Shown here one piece after another: positions 1-8,794 of a DNA stretch of 64,000 bases (position 1 is the first letter of the stretch; the number at the start of each line of letters is the position of its first letter). Where the stretch lies: the NCBI RefSeq assembly GCF_036231945.1, contig NZ_CP109599.1:2946501-3010500 (forward strand), written 5' to 3'. The DNA is from Streptomyces sp. NBC_01429. GTDB lineage: Bacteria; Actinomycetota; Actinomycetes; Streptomycetales; Streptomycetaceae. Below the pieces are notes generated by a model, which had not been told where the DNA came from, did not search any database, and worked only from the letters and a program-made list of their open reading frames with translations. The position numbers and the translations under genes were made by a program.

Positions 1-343
<343 letters not shown>

Positions 344-732
344 CACTGCCTCCACATACGAGATGCCGTCATCGGCACGTGCCTCCACGCCCGGCGCCGG
401 GTGGGCCCCGGGCACGGAGTAGTGAACGAACGTTATCCACAGCATCCCGCAACTCGTCGTTTCGCGAAGGTCGGCGAGGGGGAAATCACATGTGGGACAT
501 GTTCGCTTTGCGGCGTTCCGTTACCACTCGGCACACCCGGCCGGGCAGGAGGGCCGCAAGGGGAGCCGCAGCGGAAGTCGCCGCACGGGCGGCCGTTCCA
601 CCGCGCCGCCAGCCGCGCGGCACGGTGGACCGGCTCCGTGCGGCCACCTCCTGCCGGACAGGACCTGGCGGCGCCCCTTGAGGGCGCGCGGGGGACAGAG
701 CCGTCACCCGGGCGCCGCGCCGGAGGTCGGCC
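344..732. other. Intergenic region upstream of icmB and of the lipase gene
   Basis: This 389-base divergent spacer separates icmB (minus) from the lipase gene (plus) and must hold promoters for both. Short open frames on both strands overlap one another, have no ribosome binding sites and resemble no family I know, so I treat them as chance. A weak six-base inverted repeat lies around 619-640. I see no convincing promoter hexamers or RNA element. Confidence 0.4.
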
Positions 733-1659
733 ATGAAGGTCTTGCCGTTCCAACCCCCACTCCCCTCACTTCCGCCCCTTCTCTCCGTCTCCCTCCCCCG
801 CCTCCCCCTCCCAGCCGTCTCCCTCCCCTTCCTGAGCCGCGTGCGACACGCCCGGCTTCCCGTCGCCCTGCTCCGCGCCACCGCACTCGATCTGGCGATC
901 CTCACCGGCCACGCCCTCCTCTATCCGGCCGGGATCGCCCAGGAGCGCCGCGCCGCCGCCCTGCCGCCGGAAGCCTCCGCACTGCCCACCGAGGGCCGCG
1001 CCCGCCCTCCCGTCGTCCTGCTCCACGGCTTCGTCGACAACCGCTCGGTCTTCGTCCTGCTGCGCCGCTCCCTCGCCCGGCACGGCTGGCGTCACCTCGT
1101 ATCCCTCAACTACTCGCCGCTGACCTGCGATGTCCGCACGGCGGCCGAGCTGCTCGGCCGGCACATCGAGGAGATCAGCGCGCGCACAGGACACCAGCGG
1201 GTCGACATCGTCGGGCACAGCCTCGGCGGCCTGATCGCCCGCTATTACGTGCAGCGCCTGGGCGGTGACCTCCGGGTACGGACCCTCGTCACCCTCGGCA
1301 CGCCCCACGAGGGCACGACCGTCGTCCCGCTCGCGAACGCCCATCCGGTCGTCCGGCAGATGCGGCCCGGATCGGCGGTGATCGAGGAGTTGCGGCTGCC
1401 CGCGCCCGGCTGCCGTACGCGATTCGTGAGTTTCTGGAGCGATCTCGACCAGCTGATGGCCCCCGTCGGGACGGCCCGCATCGAACATCCCGACCTGTGC
1501 GCCGAGAACGTGAAGGTCAGCGGGGTCGGCCATCTCGGCCTGCCGGTCCATCCGGCGGTCGCCGCCGGCATCCGGCACGCCCTGGAGACGGACCCCACGC
1601 CCGACGCGCACACCGCCTCCGGCTCCGCATCCGCCGACGGATCCATATCGGTCGCCTGA
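733..1659 (+). CDS. Triacylglycerol lipase / alpha-beta hydrolase, exported or membrane-associated
   Basis: Lipase-type serine hydrolase of 308 aa. The N-terminus is a long Pro/Leu-rich stretch (residues 1-35) followed by a hydrophobic segment near 45-65, suggesting export or membrane association. The alpha/beta-hydrolase core starts at about residue 91. The oxyanion-hole motif LHGF is at 97-100 and the nucleophile elbow GHSLGG at 161-166 (Ser163). An Asp near 237-239 (SDLDQ) and His267 (VGHLGLP) complete the triad. TLGTPHEG (187-194) is typical of bacterial triacylglycerol lipases of the LipA/estA type. The start is ATG at 733. A GTP-binding or cutinase function is excluded by the motif order; substrate chain length cannot be read from the sequence. 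Confidence 0.85.
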   Translation: MKVLPFQPPLPSLPPLLSVSLPRLPLPAVSLPFLSRVRHARLPVALLRATALDLAILTGHALLYPAGIAQERRAAALPPEASALPTEGRARPPVVLLHGFVDNRSVFVLLRRSLARHGWRHLVSLNYSPLTCDVRTAAELLGRHIEEISARTGHQRVDIVGHSLGGLIARYYVQRLGGDLRVRTLVTLGTPHEGTTVVPLANAHPVVRQMRPGSAVIEELRLPAPGCRTRFVSFWSDLDQLMAPVGTARIEHPDLCAENVKVSGVGHLGLPVHPAVAAGIRHALETDPTPDAHTASGSASADGSISVA

Positions 1660-1757
1660 CCCGACAGCCCTCGCCCCGACGGCAGTTGCTCGAACATTTA
1701 TCGAACGTAAGGCCAAAGCTGCGCCCACAGTTCCCCGAAACACGGCCGAATGACCGT

Positions 1758-1783
1758 TTCCGTGAACCACGAAACCCACGGAA
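1758..1783. promoter_or_regulatory. Inverted repeat upstream of the M23 peptidase gene
   Basis: TTCCGTG (1758-1764) and CACGGAA (1777-1783) form perfect 7-base arms around a 12-base spacer, about 130 bases before the M23 peptidase start. It could be an operator or an RNA hairpin. No regulator can be named from sequence. Confidence 0.3.
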
Positions 1784-1912
1784 GATTGTCGCCGTCGCAT
1801 ACCGCCGGGTACAGTCGCGGCCACTGCTTTCCTTCCGGGACCCTTCCGATCGATCCGATCACGAAGGGACCCCGGACACCCTGGTTCTGCTGCCGAGGCG
1901 AGAGAGAAGTTG

Positions 1913-3709
1913 GTGAACGACCAGCACGCCCACGCCGGGTACGCCGCACATGACGGTTACCAGAACGGCAGCTTCGCGACGGATCCGCTCTTCGGCAACC
2001 TTCCGGACGGCTCGGCCGGTTCGGGGGGACACACCGACCAGCCGGGCCACTCCGGTTACGAGAAGCCTTACGAGACGTCCGGCTACGAAACCTCCACGGC
2101 CCCCTCCGCTCCGTACGACACCGGCCAGTACGACTCCACGCAGTGGAGCACCGGCGCCCACGCGACCGTGGGGTACGACACCTACGGCACGCCTCAGTAC
2201 GACACCAGCGGCCAGTGGGCCACCGTCAGCGCCGACACCTCGGGCAAGTGGGACGCGACCGCGTGGAACACCGCACCCGAGGCGCATCAGCCGAACGGGT
2301 CGGGCGCGGCCGGGCAGTTCGAGAACGCCCCCTTCGACAACGGGCAGTTCGAGAGCGGACAGTTCGACGCCCAGCGGTTCCAGAACGCCACGTTCGACAA
2401 CACGCCGTTGGAGAACTCGTCGTTCGAGAACCCCGCGTACGGCTACGACACCGCGCATCAGGCGCAGGACCTGGGCCAGGGTCTCGACGCCGAGCGGTTC
2501 GGCAACGGCCCCTTCGAGTACGAGGCCACCGCCCAGTGGACGGCTCCCTCGTTCGACACCGGCGCGTACGAAGCCGCCTGGAACACGCCCGGGACGACGC
2601 ACGAGTCCCACCAGGACACGGTCCTCGTGGCGGCAGTCGTACCGGAGCAGTACGGCGCGGACTCCTCGTACGAGGCGGATCCCGCCCAGCAGTACAGCCC
2701 GGGGGCCGACTTCGGCGCGCCGGGCCCCGAGCCTGAACGGGCGTACGACACGGAAGCCGACGCCGAACAGGCGTCAGCGGCCGACTCCGCCCATGGTCCC
2801 GACTCCGGCTTCGGATCAGGATCCGGCTCCGACTCCGGGGCCGAGGACACGCACGAACCCGAATCACTGCACATGGCGGCGACCATGACGGTCCCCGCCG
2901 TCAGCGTCACCCCCCGCCCGGTGGGCCGGGCCGGCGGCAGCGGAAGCGGTGGCCGAGGCCGCCGCCGCACCCCCGCCAAGCGCTCCGCACTCCTCACGAT
3001 CGCCGTCCCGTCCGCCTGTGTGATGGGCGTCGCCGGTGTCGCGGCGGCCTCGGTCAGCGGCCTCAGCGGCGGCGAGGACAGCAAGGACGACAAGGCCACC
3101 ACGGCCTCCGCGGCCGACACCGCCAGTCAGAAGCCCGCGGCCGCCGCCGCGGCCAACAAGAAGCTGGACACCCAGCTCGCCACCCTCAGCGCGGGAGCCC
3201 GCGACTTCGGCGACCGCGCCAGCCGTACGCAGGAGCGCATCGACCTCCAGGCCCGCCAGGAGGCGGACCGCAAGAAGCGCGAGGCGGAGGCGGCCCGCAA
3301 GGAAGCGGAACGCCCCAAGTTCGTGCTTCCCGTCTCGCAGCACGGGCTCAGCGCCTACTACGGCCAGGCCGGCGTCAACTGGATGTCCGTGCACACCGGA
3401 ATCGACTTCCCGGTCTCGTACGGGACGCCGGTGATGGCCGCGACGGACGGCACCGTACGCACGCAGTACAACAGCGCCTACGGCAACATGGCCATCGTGA
3501 CCTCGCCCGACGGCACCGAGACCTGGTACTGCCATCTCAGCAGCACCAAGATCCGGTCCGGCTCGGTCAAGGCCGGTGACGTGATCGCCTACTCGGGAAG
3601 CTCGGGCAACTCCACCGGACCGCACCTGCACTTCGAGGTACGGCCCGGCGGCGGCTCCGCGATCGACCCGCTGCCGTGGCTGCGCAGCCACGGCGTCGAC
3701 CCGACCTGA
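1913..3709 (+). CDS. Membrane-anchored M23 family metallopeptidase with long disordered N-terminus
   Basis: Peptidoglycan endopeptidase of the LytM/M23 zinc family, about 598 aa. Residues 1-330 are low-complexity and rich in Tyr, Gln, Asp and Gly. They contain eight consecutive five-residue units with F or L at every fifth position (2318-2437). A Pro/Gly/Arg-rich linker leads to one membrane helix (about 360-385), an Ala-rich stretch, and a charged coiled coil (about 420-465, QEADRKKREAEAARKEAER). The extracytoplasmic M23 domain fills the C-terminus, with zinc ligands in HTGIDF (about His494, Asp498) and HLHFE (His571, His573). GTG at 1913 is chosen over TTG at 1910 because MNDQH fits the family start. 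It is convergent with pcrA. The N-terminus is predicted cytoplasmic. Confidence 0.85.
   Translation: MNDQHAHAGYAAHDGYQNGSFATDPLFGNLPDGSAGSGGHTDQPGHSGYEKPYETSGYETSTAPSAPYDTGQYDSTQWSTGAHATVGYDTYGTPQYDTSGQWATVSADTSGKWDATAWNTAPEAHQPNGSGAAGQFENAPFDNGQFESGQFDAQRFQNATFDNTPLENSSFENPAYGYDTAHQAQDLGQGLDAERFGNGPFEYEATAQWTAPSFDTGAYEAAWNTPGTTHESHQDTVLVAAVVPEQYGADSSYEADPAQQYSPGADFGAPGPEPERAYDTEADAEQASAADSAHGPDSGFGSGSGSDSGAEDTHEPESLHMAATMTVPAVSVTPRPVGRAGGSGSGGRGRRRTPAKRSALLTIAVPSACVMGVAGVAAASVSGLSGGEDSKDDKATTASAADTASQKPAAAAAANKKLDTQLATLSAGARDFGDRASRTQERIDLQARQEADRKKREAEAARKEAERPKFVLPVSQHGLSAYYGQAGVNWMSVHTGIDFPVSYGTPVMAATDGTVRTQYNSAYGNMAIVTSPDGTETWYCHLSSTKIRSGSVKAGDVIAYSGSSGNSTGPHLHFEVRPGGGSAIDPLPWLRSHGVDPT
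2318..2437 (+). repeat. Pentapeptide-like coding repeat (8 units of 5 residues)
   Basis: Eight in-frame five-residue units inside the M23 protein read FENAP, FDNGQ, FESGQ, FDAQR, FQNAT, FDNTP, LENSS and FENPA. Each begins with Phe (Leu once) and most have an acidic residue second and Asn or Ser third. This periodicity recalls pentapeptide-repeat proteins, but the array is short. Confidence 0.7.
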
Positions 3710-3784
3710 CGGGAACCCGGCCCGACGGGAGCGACGGCCGCCGCCGTTCCCGTCCGCTATCCGCCGCACCCATATACGTACGAT

Positions 3785-3822
3785 CGGACCGAGGCCCCCT
3801 CTCAGGAGCGGGCCCCGGTCCG
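3785..3822. terminator. Hairpin between convergent M23 peptidase and pcrA
   Basis: CGGACCG (3785-3791) pairs with CGGTCCG (3816-3822). Inside it GGCCC pairs with GGGCC after one mismatch, giving a GC-rich stem between two converging genes. There is no clear U tract, which is common in Streptomyces terminators. Confidence 0.5.
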
Positions 3823-3845
3823 TTCTCGGCCGCGCGCGCCCGCGC

Positions 3846-6383
3846 CTACAGCTTCTCGACCGGCGCGTACCGCAGCAGCAGCCGCTTGGGCTTGGTGTCC
3901 CCGAAGTCGACCGTCACCTGCGCGTCCGCGCCCGTACCCGTCACCGCCATCACCGTGCCGAGGCCGAACTGGTCGTGTGTGACGCGGTCCCCGATGGCCA
4001 GGGAGATCACCGGCTTGTCGGTCGCACGCCGGGTGGCGAACCCCGTGGGACCGCCGGAGCGAGACCGCGCGGCGGCCGAGGACGACAGCGAGGACGTGAT
4101 CCCGGACACCGGGCCCGCCGGGATCTGCGCGCCGGTCCGCTTCCACTCCAGATGCTCGCCCGGAATCTCCTCCAGGAACCGCGACGGCGGGTTGTAAGCG
4201 GGCTGCCCCCAGGCGCTGCGCATCGACGACCGCGTCAGATAGAGCCGTTCACGGGCGCGCGTGATGCCGACGTACGCGAGCCGCCGCTCCTCCTCCAGCT
4301 CCTTCGTCTGGCCCAGGGAACGCATGTGCGGGAAGACGCCGTCCTCCATGCCCGACAGGAACACCACCGGGAACTCCAGGCCCTTGGCGGTGTGCAGCGT
4401 CATCAGCGTGATGACCCCGGAGCCGTCCTCGTCCTCGTCGGGGATCTGGTCGGAGTCGGCCACGAGGGCCACCTTCTCCAGGAACTCGGCGAGAGTGGGA
4501 GGCCCGGCGGGCACGACGGCGGCGCCGTCGCCCTCGGTCTGTCCCTCTCCCCCGTCCTGTCCTTCGTCGTCCTGCCCCTCGTTCCGTCCCGCCGCCTGGC
4601 CGCGCTCCTGCTCGAACTCCAGCGCCACCGCCGCCAGTTCCTGGAGGTTCTCGATCCGCGTCTCGTCCTGCGGGTCCGTCGACGCCTGAAGCTCCGCCAG
4701 ATAGCCGGTCCGTTCGAACACGGCCTCCAGGACCGTCGCGGGGCCCGCTCCCGACTCCACGATCGTGCGCAGGTCCTCCATCAGCGTGTTGAAGCGCTTG
4801 ACGGCGTTGGCGGAGCGCGCCGCCATCCCGTACGCCTCGTCCACGCGCCGCAGCGCCTGCGGGAAGGTGATCTTCTCCCGGAGGGCGAGGGCGTCGATCA
4901 TCGCCTCCGCGCGGTCCCCGATGCCGCGCTTGGGCACGTTGAGGATCCTGCGCAGCGGTACGTTGTCCTCCGGATTGGCCAGCACCCGCAGGTAGGCCAG
5001 GACGTCGCGGACCTCCTTGCGCTCGTAGAAGCGCACGCCGCCGACGACCTTGTACGGCAGGCCGACCCGGATGAAGATCTCCTCGAAGACACGCGACTGC
5101 GCGTTCGTCCGGTAGAAGACCGCTACGTCGCCCGCCCTGGCCTCGCCCGAGTCCGTCAGCCGGTCGATCTCGTCCGCGACGAACTGCGCCTCGTCGTGCT
5201 CCGTGTCCGCGACATAGCCGGTGATCCGGGCGCCGGCTCCGGCGTTCGTCCACAGGTTCTTCGGGCGGCGGCTCTCGTTGCGCTCGATGACCGCGTTGGC
5301 GGCGCTGAGGATCGTCTGCGTGGAGCGGTAGTTCTGCTCCAGGAGGATCGTGGTCGCGTCGGGGTAGTCCTCCTCGAACTGGAGGATGTTGCGGATCGTG
5401 GCGCCCCGGAAGGCGTAGATCGACTGGTCGGCGTCCCCGACCACGCACAGCTCGGCCGGGTGGTGTCCCTCGCCCGAGGGGCCCACCAGCTCGCGTACGA
5501 GCGTGTACTGCGCGTGGTTGGTGTCCTGGTACTCGTCCACCAGGACATGCCGGAAGCGCAGCCGGTAGTGCTCGGCGACGTCGGGGAACGCCTGGAGCAG
5601 ATGGACGGTGGTCATGATGATGTCGTCGAAGTCCAGGGCGTTGGCCTCGCGCAGCCGCCCCTGGTACATCCGGTACGCCTCGGCGAGCATCTTCTCGAAG
5701 CCGTCGGCCGCCTGACCGGCGAAGGTCTCCTCGTCGATCAGCTCGTTCTTCAGGTTCGAGATCTTGGCGCTGAAGGACTTGGGCGGGTAGCGCTTGGGGT
5801 CGAGGTCCAGATCGCGGCAGACCAGGGCCATCAGGCGCTTGGAGTCGGCCGCGTCGTAGATCGAGAAGGACGAGGTGAAGCCGAGCCTCTTCGACTCCCG
5901 GCGCAGGATCCGCACGCAGGCGCTGTGGAAGGTCATGACCCACATGGCGTTGGCGCGCGGGCCGACGAGTTGCCCGACGCGCTCCTTCATCTCACCGGCG
6001 GCCTTGTTGGTGAAGGTGATCGCCAGTATCTGCCCGGGGTGGACGCTGCGGGTCCCCAGCAGATGCGCGATCCGGTGGGTCAGCACGCGCGTCTTGCCGG
6101 ATCCGGCCCCGGCCACGATGAGCAGGGGCGATCCGGTGTGCACGACGGCGGCGCGCTGCTCGTCGTTCAGCCCGTCGAGCAGCGCGGCGGGATCGACGAC
6201 CGAGCGCGGGGCGCCGTCGCGGTGGTACGGGTCCCGTGTCGGCGGCGCGTCGAACGCGCCCCCGAAGAGGTCGTCGGGCACCTGCTCCGGGGCGTGGTCG
6301 TCCGGCTCCTCGGGCGGCGGCGGGTGCCCGTCACCGGAGGGCTGGAGGTCCGCCAGGAAACTGTCGTCAAAGAGGCTGCTCAT
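3846..6383 (-). CDS. pcrA: ATP-dependent DNA helicase PcrA/UvrD
   Basis: Superfamily 1A 3'-5' DNA helicase acting in nucleotide excision repair, replication-fork rescue and removal of RecA filaments; 845 aa. The N-terminal 65 residues are an acidic, Pro-rich actinobacterial extension. The helicase core has Walker A AGAGSGKT (91-98), TFTNKAA (motif Ia), the Walker B box VDEYQDTN (282-289), GDADQSIYAFRGA (motif III), QNYRS (motif IV) and LAYVGITRARERL (motif VI). An acidic insertion of Gln, Gly and Asp lies before the last helicase motifs. The last 50 residues form the Tudor-like PcrA tail that contacts RNA polymerase in other bacteria. ATG at 6383 follows GGAAGG. It is monocistronic and convergent with the M23 gene. 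Confidence 0.97.
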   Translation of the reverse strand: MSSLFDDSFLADLQPSGDGHPPPPEEPDDHAPEQVPDDLFGGAFDAPPTRDPYHRDGAPRSVVDPAALLDGLNDEQRAAVVHTGSPLLIVAGAGSGKTRVLTHRIAHLLGTRSVHPGQILAITFTNKAAGEMKERVGQLVGPRANAMWVMTFHSACVRILRRESKRLGFTSSFSIYDAADSKRLMALVCRDLDLDPKRYPPKSFSAKISNLKNELIDEETFAGQAADGFEKMLAEAYRMYQGRLREANALDFDDIIMTTVHLLQAFPDVAEHYRLRFRHVLVDEYQDTNHAQYTLVRELVGPSGEGHHPAELCVVGDADQSIYAFRGATIRNILQFEEDYPDATTILLEQNYRSTQTILSAANAVIERNESRRPKNLWTNAGAGARITGYVADTEHDEAQFVADEIDRLTDSGEARAGDVAVFYRTNAQSRVFEEIFIRVGLPYKVVGGVRFYERKEVRDVLAYLRVLANPEDNVPLRRILNVPKRGIGDRAEAMIDALALREKITFPQALRRVDEAYGMAARSANAVKRFNTLMEDLRTIVESGAGPATVLEAVFERTGYLAELQASTDPQDETRIENLQELAAVALEFEQERGQAAGRNEGQDDEGQDGGEGQTEGDGAAVVPAGPPTLAEFLEKVALVADSDQIPDEDEDGSGVITLMTLHTAKGLEFPVVFLSGMEDGVFPHMRSLGQTKELEEERRLAYVGITRARERLYLTRSSMRSAWGQPAYNPPSRFLEEIPGEHLEWKRTGAQIPAGPVSGITSSLSSSAAARSRSGGPTGFATRRATDKPVISLAIGDRVTHDQFGLGTVMAVTGTGADAQVTVDFGDTKPKRLLLRYAPVEKL

Positions 6384-6689
6384 CGCCTTCCGAGTCTAGG
6401 CCGCCGCACTGACAGTCCGCGCCCGCCTCCCGAAGTCTCCGCGCCCGTGTGAGTTGCGCGACCCCGCCGAGCGGTGGACTCCGCACCCCCGCCGCACCTA
6501 CGATCAAGCGATCAAGGAATTACCGAGCGTGACGCTATACCCTCCCTTGGCCCGCCTCGCACCTCACTCCCGCAAATGGTCACGAAAATGTTTCGGGCAT
6601 ATCGACCATCCACCTTCACATCAGCAGCACAATTTGGCTAGCGTGCTCGATCAGGCAGCCCGTATCCCCCAGGCGACCCACGCCAAGCG

Positions 6690-6850
6690 GGCGGCCCGCG
6701 CCGAATTCGGCCTTCCCGCAGGGAAGTTCGAAACCGGGGACCCACTCTGCACCACCGGGGTGAATCGGGCCGTACGCTTCCCCGTACGCACAAGGCCCGT
6801 AGGGCAGCCTTCCGTTCCGCCCGAACCCGACAGCTAACCCGGTAGGCGGT
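6690..6850 (+). promoter_or_regulatory. Cyclic di-AMP riboswitch (ydaO-yuaA class)
   Basis: The leader of the NlpC/P60 gene carries the conserved signatures of the ydaO class: GGGGACCCA near 6736, GGGGTGAATC near 6757-6766, and GAACCCGACAGCTAACC near 6822 followed by GGTAGGCGG. The riboswitch ends just before the ribosome binding site at 6855-6862. In actinobacteria this class binds c-di-AMP and represses wall-hydrolase genes such as rpfA and NlpC/P60 enzymes, so high c-di-AMP should lower this gene's expression. Edges are approximate. The roughly 300 bases upstream (6384-6689) hold no gene; a promoter is expected around 6615-6650, where TTGGCTAGCGT resembles a -10 region. Confidence 0.92.
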
Positions 6851-6871
6851 CCACGGAAGGAGATGCCGACC

Positions 6872-8164
6872 TTGGCGTCGCATCGCAAGTCGCGCACCCG
6901 TAGCGGCGTAGGCACCAACTCCCCTGCCGTCGGGGTCACCACGGCCGCCATCGCCTCGGTCACGCTGCTGTCGACGCAGGGCGCGGCCGCCGCGCCCGCC
7001 GAGCCGAACCCCTCGGTCGAAGAGGTACAGAAGAAGGTCGACGACCTGTACCGCCAGGCCGGGAGCGCGACGCAGCAGTACAACAAGGCGAAGACGGCCA
7101 CGGCGAAGCAGAAGAGCACGGTCGACCGGGTACGCGACAACGTCGCCAAGAGCGCCGACAAGCTGAACGAGGCCCGCCGCACGCTCGGTTCGTACGCCGC
7201 CACGCAGTACCGCGAGGGCACCGTCGCGCCGACCGCCGCCCTGATCTTCGCGGACAGCCCGCAGTCGTTCCTGGAGCAGAAAGAGGTGACGGACCGGCTG
7301 GCCGAGCGCCGGCAGGGCGCCGTCGCGGACTTCCAGTCCCAGCAGGCCGACCTGGCGCGGCAGCGCGAGCGGGCCACCGAGAGCCTGGAGTCGCTCGCCG
7401 ACTCGCAGACCTCGCTGCGCACCAGCAAGGAGACCGTCCAGAAGAAGCTGGCCGAGGCGCGCACGCTGCTGACAAGGCTGACCTCCGAGGAGCGGGCCCG
7501 GCTGGCCGCCCTGGAGCGCAAGAAGGAGGACGAGGCGCGGCGCGAGGCCGAGGCCAAGTCCAAGGCGGCTGCCCACGCCGCGGCGCGGGCAGCCGAGCGC
7601 GAGCGGCAGGAGCGCCAGGAACGGCGCGAGCGGCAGGAGCAGCCCTCCGCCGCCGGGCCCGAGTCCCCGGCCGCCACGGGCGCGGGTACGACGGGCACGG
7701 GTACGACGGGCACGGACGCCGGCGCCGGTACGGCAGGCGCTACGGGCAGCACCGCGGGCGGCGCCGCGGGAGGCGCCGCGGGAGGCACGCCCTCCTCGGC
7801 GGGCAGCGCGTACGCCACCAAGGCCGCGAAGGTGCTCGCCTTCGCCCGCGCGCAGATCGGCAAGCCGTACGTCTGGGGCGCCTCGGGCCCCAGCTCGTAC
7901 GACTGCTCGGGGCTGACGCAGGCCGCGTGGAAGGTGGCCGGCGTGGAGCTGCCGCGCACCACCTGGGACCAGGCGAACACCGGCACCCGCGTCGCGACCG
8001 ACGGCCTTCTCCCTGGCGATCTGGTCTTTTTCTACGACGACGTCAGCCACGTGGGCATCTACATCGGCGACGGCATGATGATCCACGCTCCCAAGCCGGG
8101 CGCGAACGTCCGCGAGGAATCGATCTACTACATGCCGATCCACGGCAGCGTCCGCCCGGCCTGA
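6872..8164 (+). CDS. NlpC/P60 family peptidoglycan endopeptidase (RipA-like), secreted
   Basis: Secreted cysteine endopeptidase cleaving stem peptides of peptidoglycan, about 430 aa from the TTG start. A signal peptide (about 1-48) precedes a long Gln/Lys/Glu-rich coiled coil (about 50-250) typical of actinobacterial P60 proteins. A Gly/Ala/Thr linker with GTGTTGT repeats follows, then the C-terminal NlpC/P60 domain (about 315-430). Catalytic residues are Cys345 (YDCSGLTQ), His393 (SHVGIYIG) and His405 (IHAPKPG). I chose TTG at 6872 (MASHRKSRT), nine bases after GGAAGGAG; the in-frame ATG at 6863 overlaps that ribosome binding site and cannot use it. Expression is predicted to be controlled by the upstream c-di-AMP riboswitch. 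It is paralogous to the gene at 8795. Confidence 0.92.
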   Translation: MASHRKSRTRSGVGTNSPAVGVTTAAIASVTLLSTQGAAAAPAEPNPSVEEVQKKVDDLYRQAGSATQQYNKAKTATAKQKSTVDRVRDNVAKSADKLNEARRTLGSYAATQYREGTVAPTAALIFADSPQSFLEQKEVTDRLAERRQGAVADFQSQQADLARQRERATESLESLADSQTSLRTSKETVQKKLAEARTLLTRLTSEERARLAALERKKEDEARREAEAKSKAAAHAAARAAERERQERQERRERQEQPSAAGPESPAATGAGTTGTGTTGTDAGAGTAGATGSTAGGAAGGAAGGTPSSAGSAYATKAAKVLAFARAQIGKPYVWGASGPSSYDCSGLTQAAWKVAGVELPRTTWDQANTGTRVATDGLLPGDLVFFYDDVSHVGIYIGDGMMIHAPKPGANVREESIYYMPIHGSVRPA

Positions 8165-8207
8165 CCGGCCGCTCCCGCGAGGACCTGGCCGACGGAACGC
8201 GCGTGGG

Positions 8208-8561
8208 TCAGGTCCAGAGCGTCGCGATGAGGATGTTGGCCACGGTCAGCCCGCCCACCGCGCCGAACAGCGGCTTCGGGGCGGTCTCCTCGTCGCGCTT
8301 CACATAGACGATGCCGAGGATCACGATCAGGACGGCCATCTTGACGCCGATCTTGATGTTGTTCAGCGTGTGGCCGTCGGCCTGGTTGAGGCCCACCAGC
8401 GCCATCCCGGTGATCAGCATCGTCAGCGCGCCGTGCAGCATCGCCGGGCTGAACCGGGCCGTTCCCGCGCTCATCGACTTCATCTGGGTGAGGAAGCCGC
8501 CGAGCAGCGAGGCTATGCCGATGATGTGCAGGGCGACAAAGAGATTGATCAGTACGTCCAT
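8208..8561 (-). CDS. Small integral membrane protein, four TM segments
   Basis: Predicted 117-aa membrane protein (MDVLINLFVALHIIGI...). Four hydrophobic segments are visible at about residues 5-25, 40-57, 68-88 and 97-115, with a short basic loop (VKRDEET) before the last. I do not recognise a named family. The start is placed at ATG 8561 rather than the upstream in-frame ATG at 8585. The sequence before 8561 contains TAGGCT, which looks like a -10 element, so the mRNA may be nearly leaderless. It converges with the riboswitch-controlled P60 gene and diverges from the second P60 gene. Confidence 0.7.
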   Translation of the reverse strand: MDVLINLFVALHIIGIASLLGGFLTQMKSMSAGTARFSPAMLHGALTMLITGMALVGLNQADGHTLNNIKIGVKMAVLIVILGIVYVKRDEETAPKPLFGAVGGLTVANILIATLWT

Positions 8562-8794
8562 GATTCGGAGCCTAGTGGCGCCCATATCAGCACTCTTCGG
8601 TAAGGCACCCCTCAGTCGCGATTCCGGTCACAGCACGGCCGCAGAGTGACGTAACCCCCGTAGCGTCCCGATCGCAAAGCGCTCGGGATTGGTCGGCTCC
8701 GGGCAATACCGTCCTGCCGAGGCCGGATCGTGATCTGGAGCCTTAGCGTCCTTCTCCAGAGACAGCAGACGGACAGAAGGACGTGGACGCCCCC

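Noticed and set aside
344..732. Short open frames in the icmB-lipase spacer
   Set aside because: Overlapping frames on both strands, no ribosome binding sites and Arg/Gly-rich composition typical of chance frames in high-GC DNA.
3975..6452. An 825-codon plus-strand frame opposite pcrA
   Set aside because: Antisense shadow of pcrA, whose helicase motifs are complete.
8586..8794. A second c-di-AMP riboswitch before the P60 gene at 8795
   Set aside because: The conserved GGGGACCC, GGTGAATC and CAGCTAACC blocks seen before the first P60 gene are absent.
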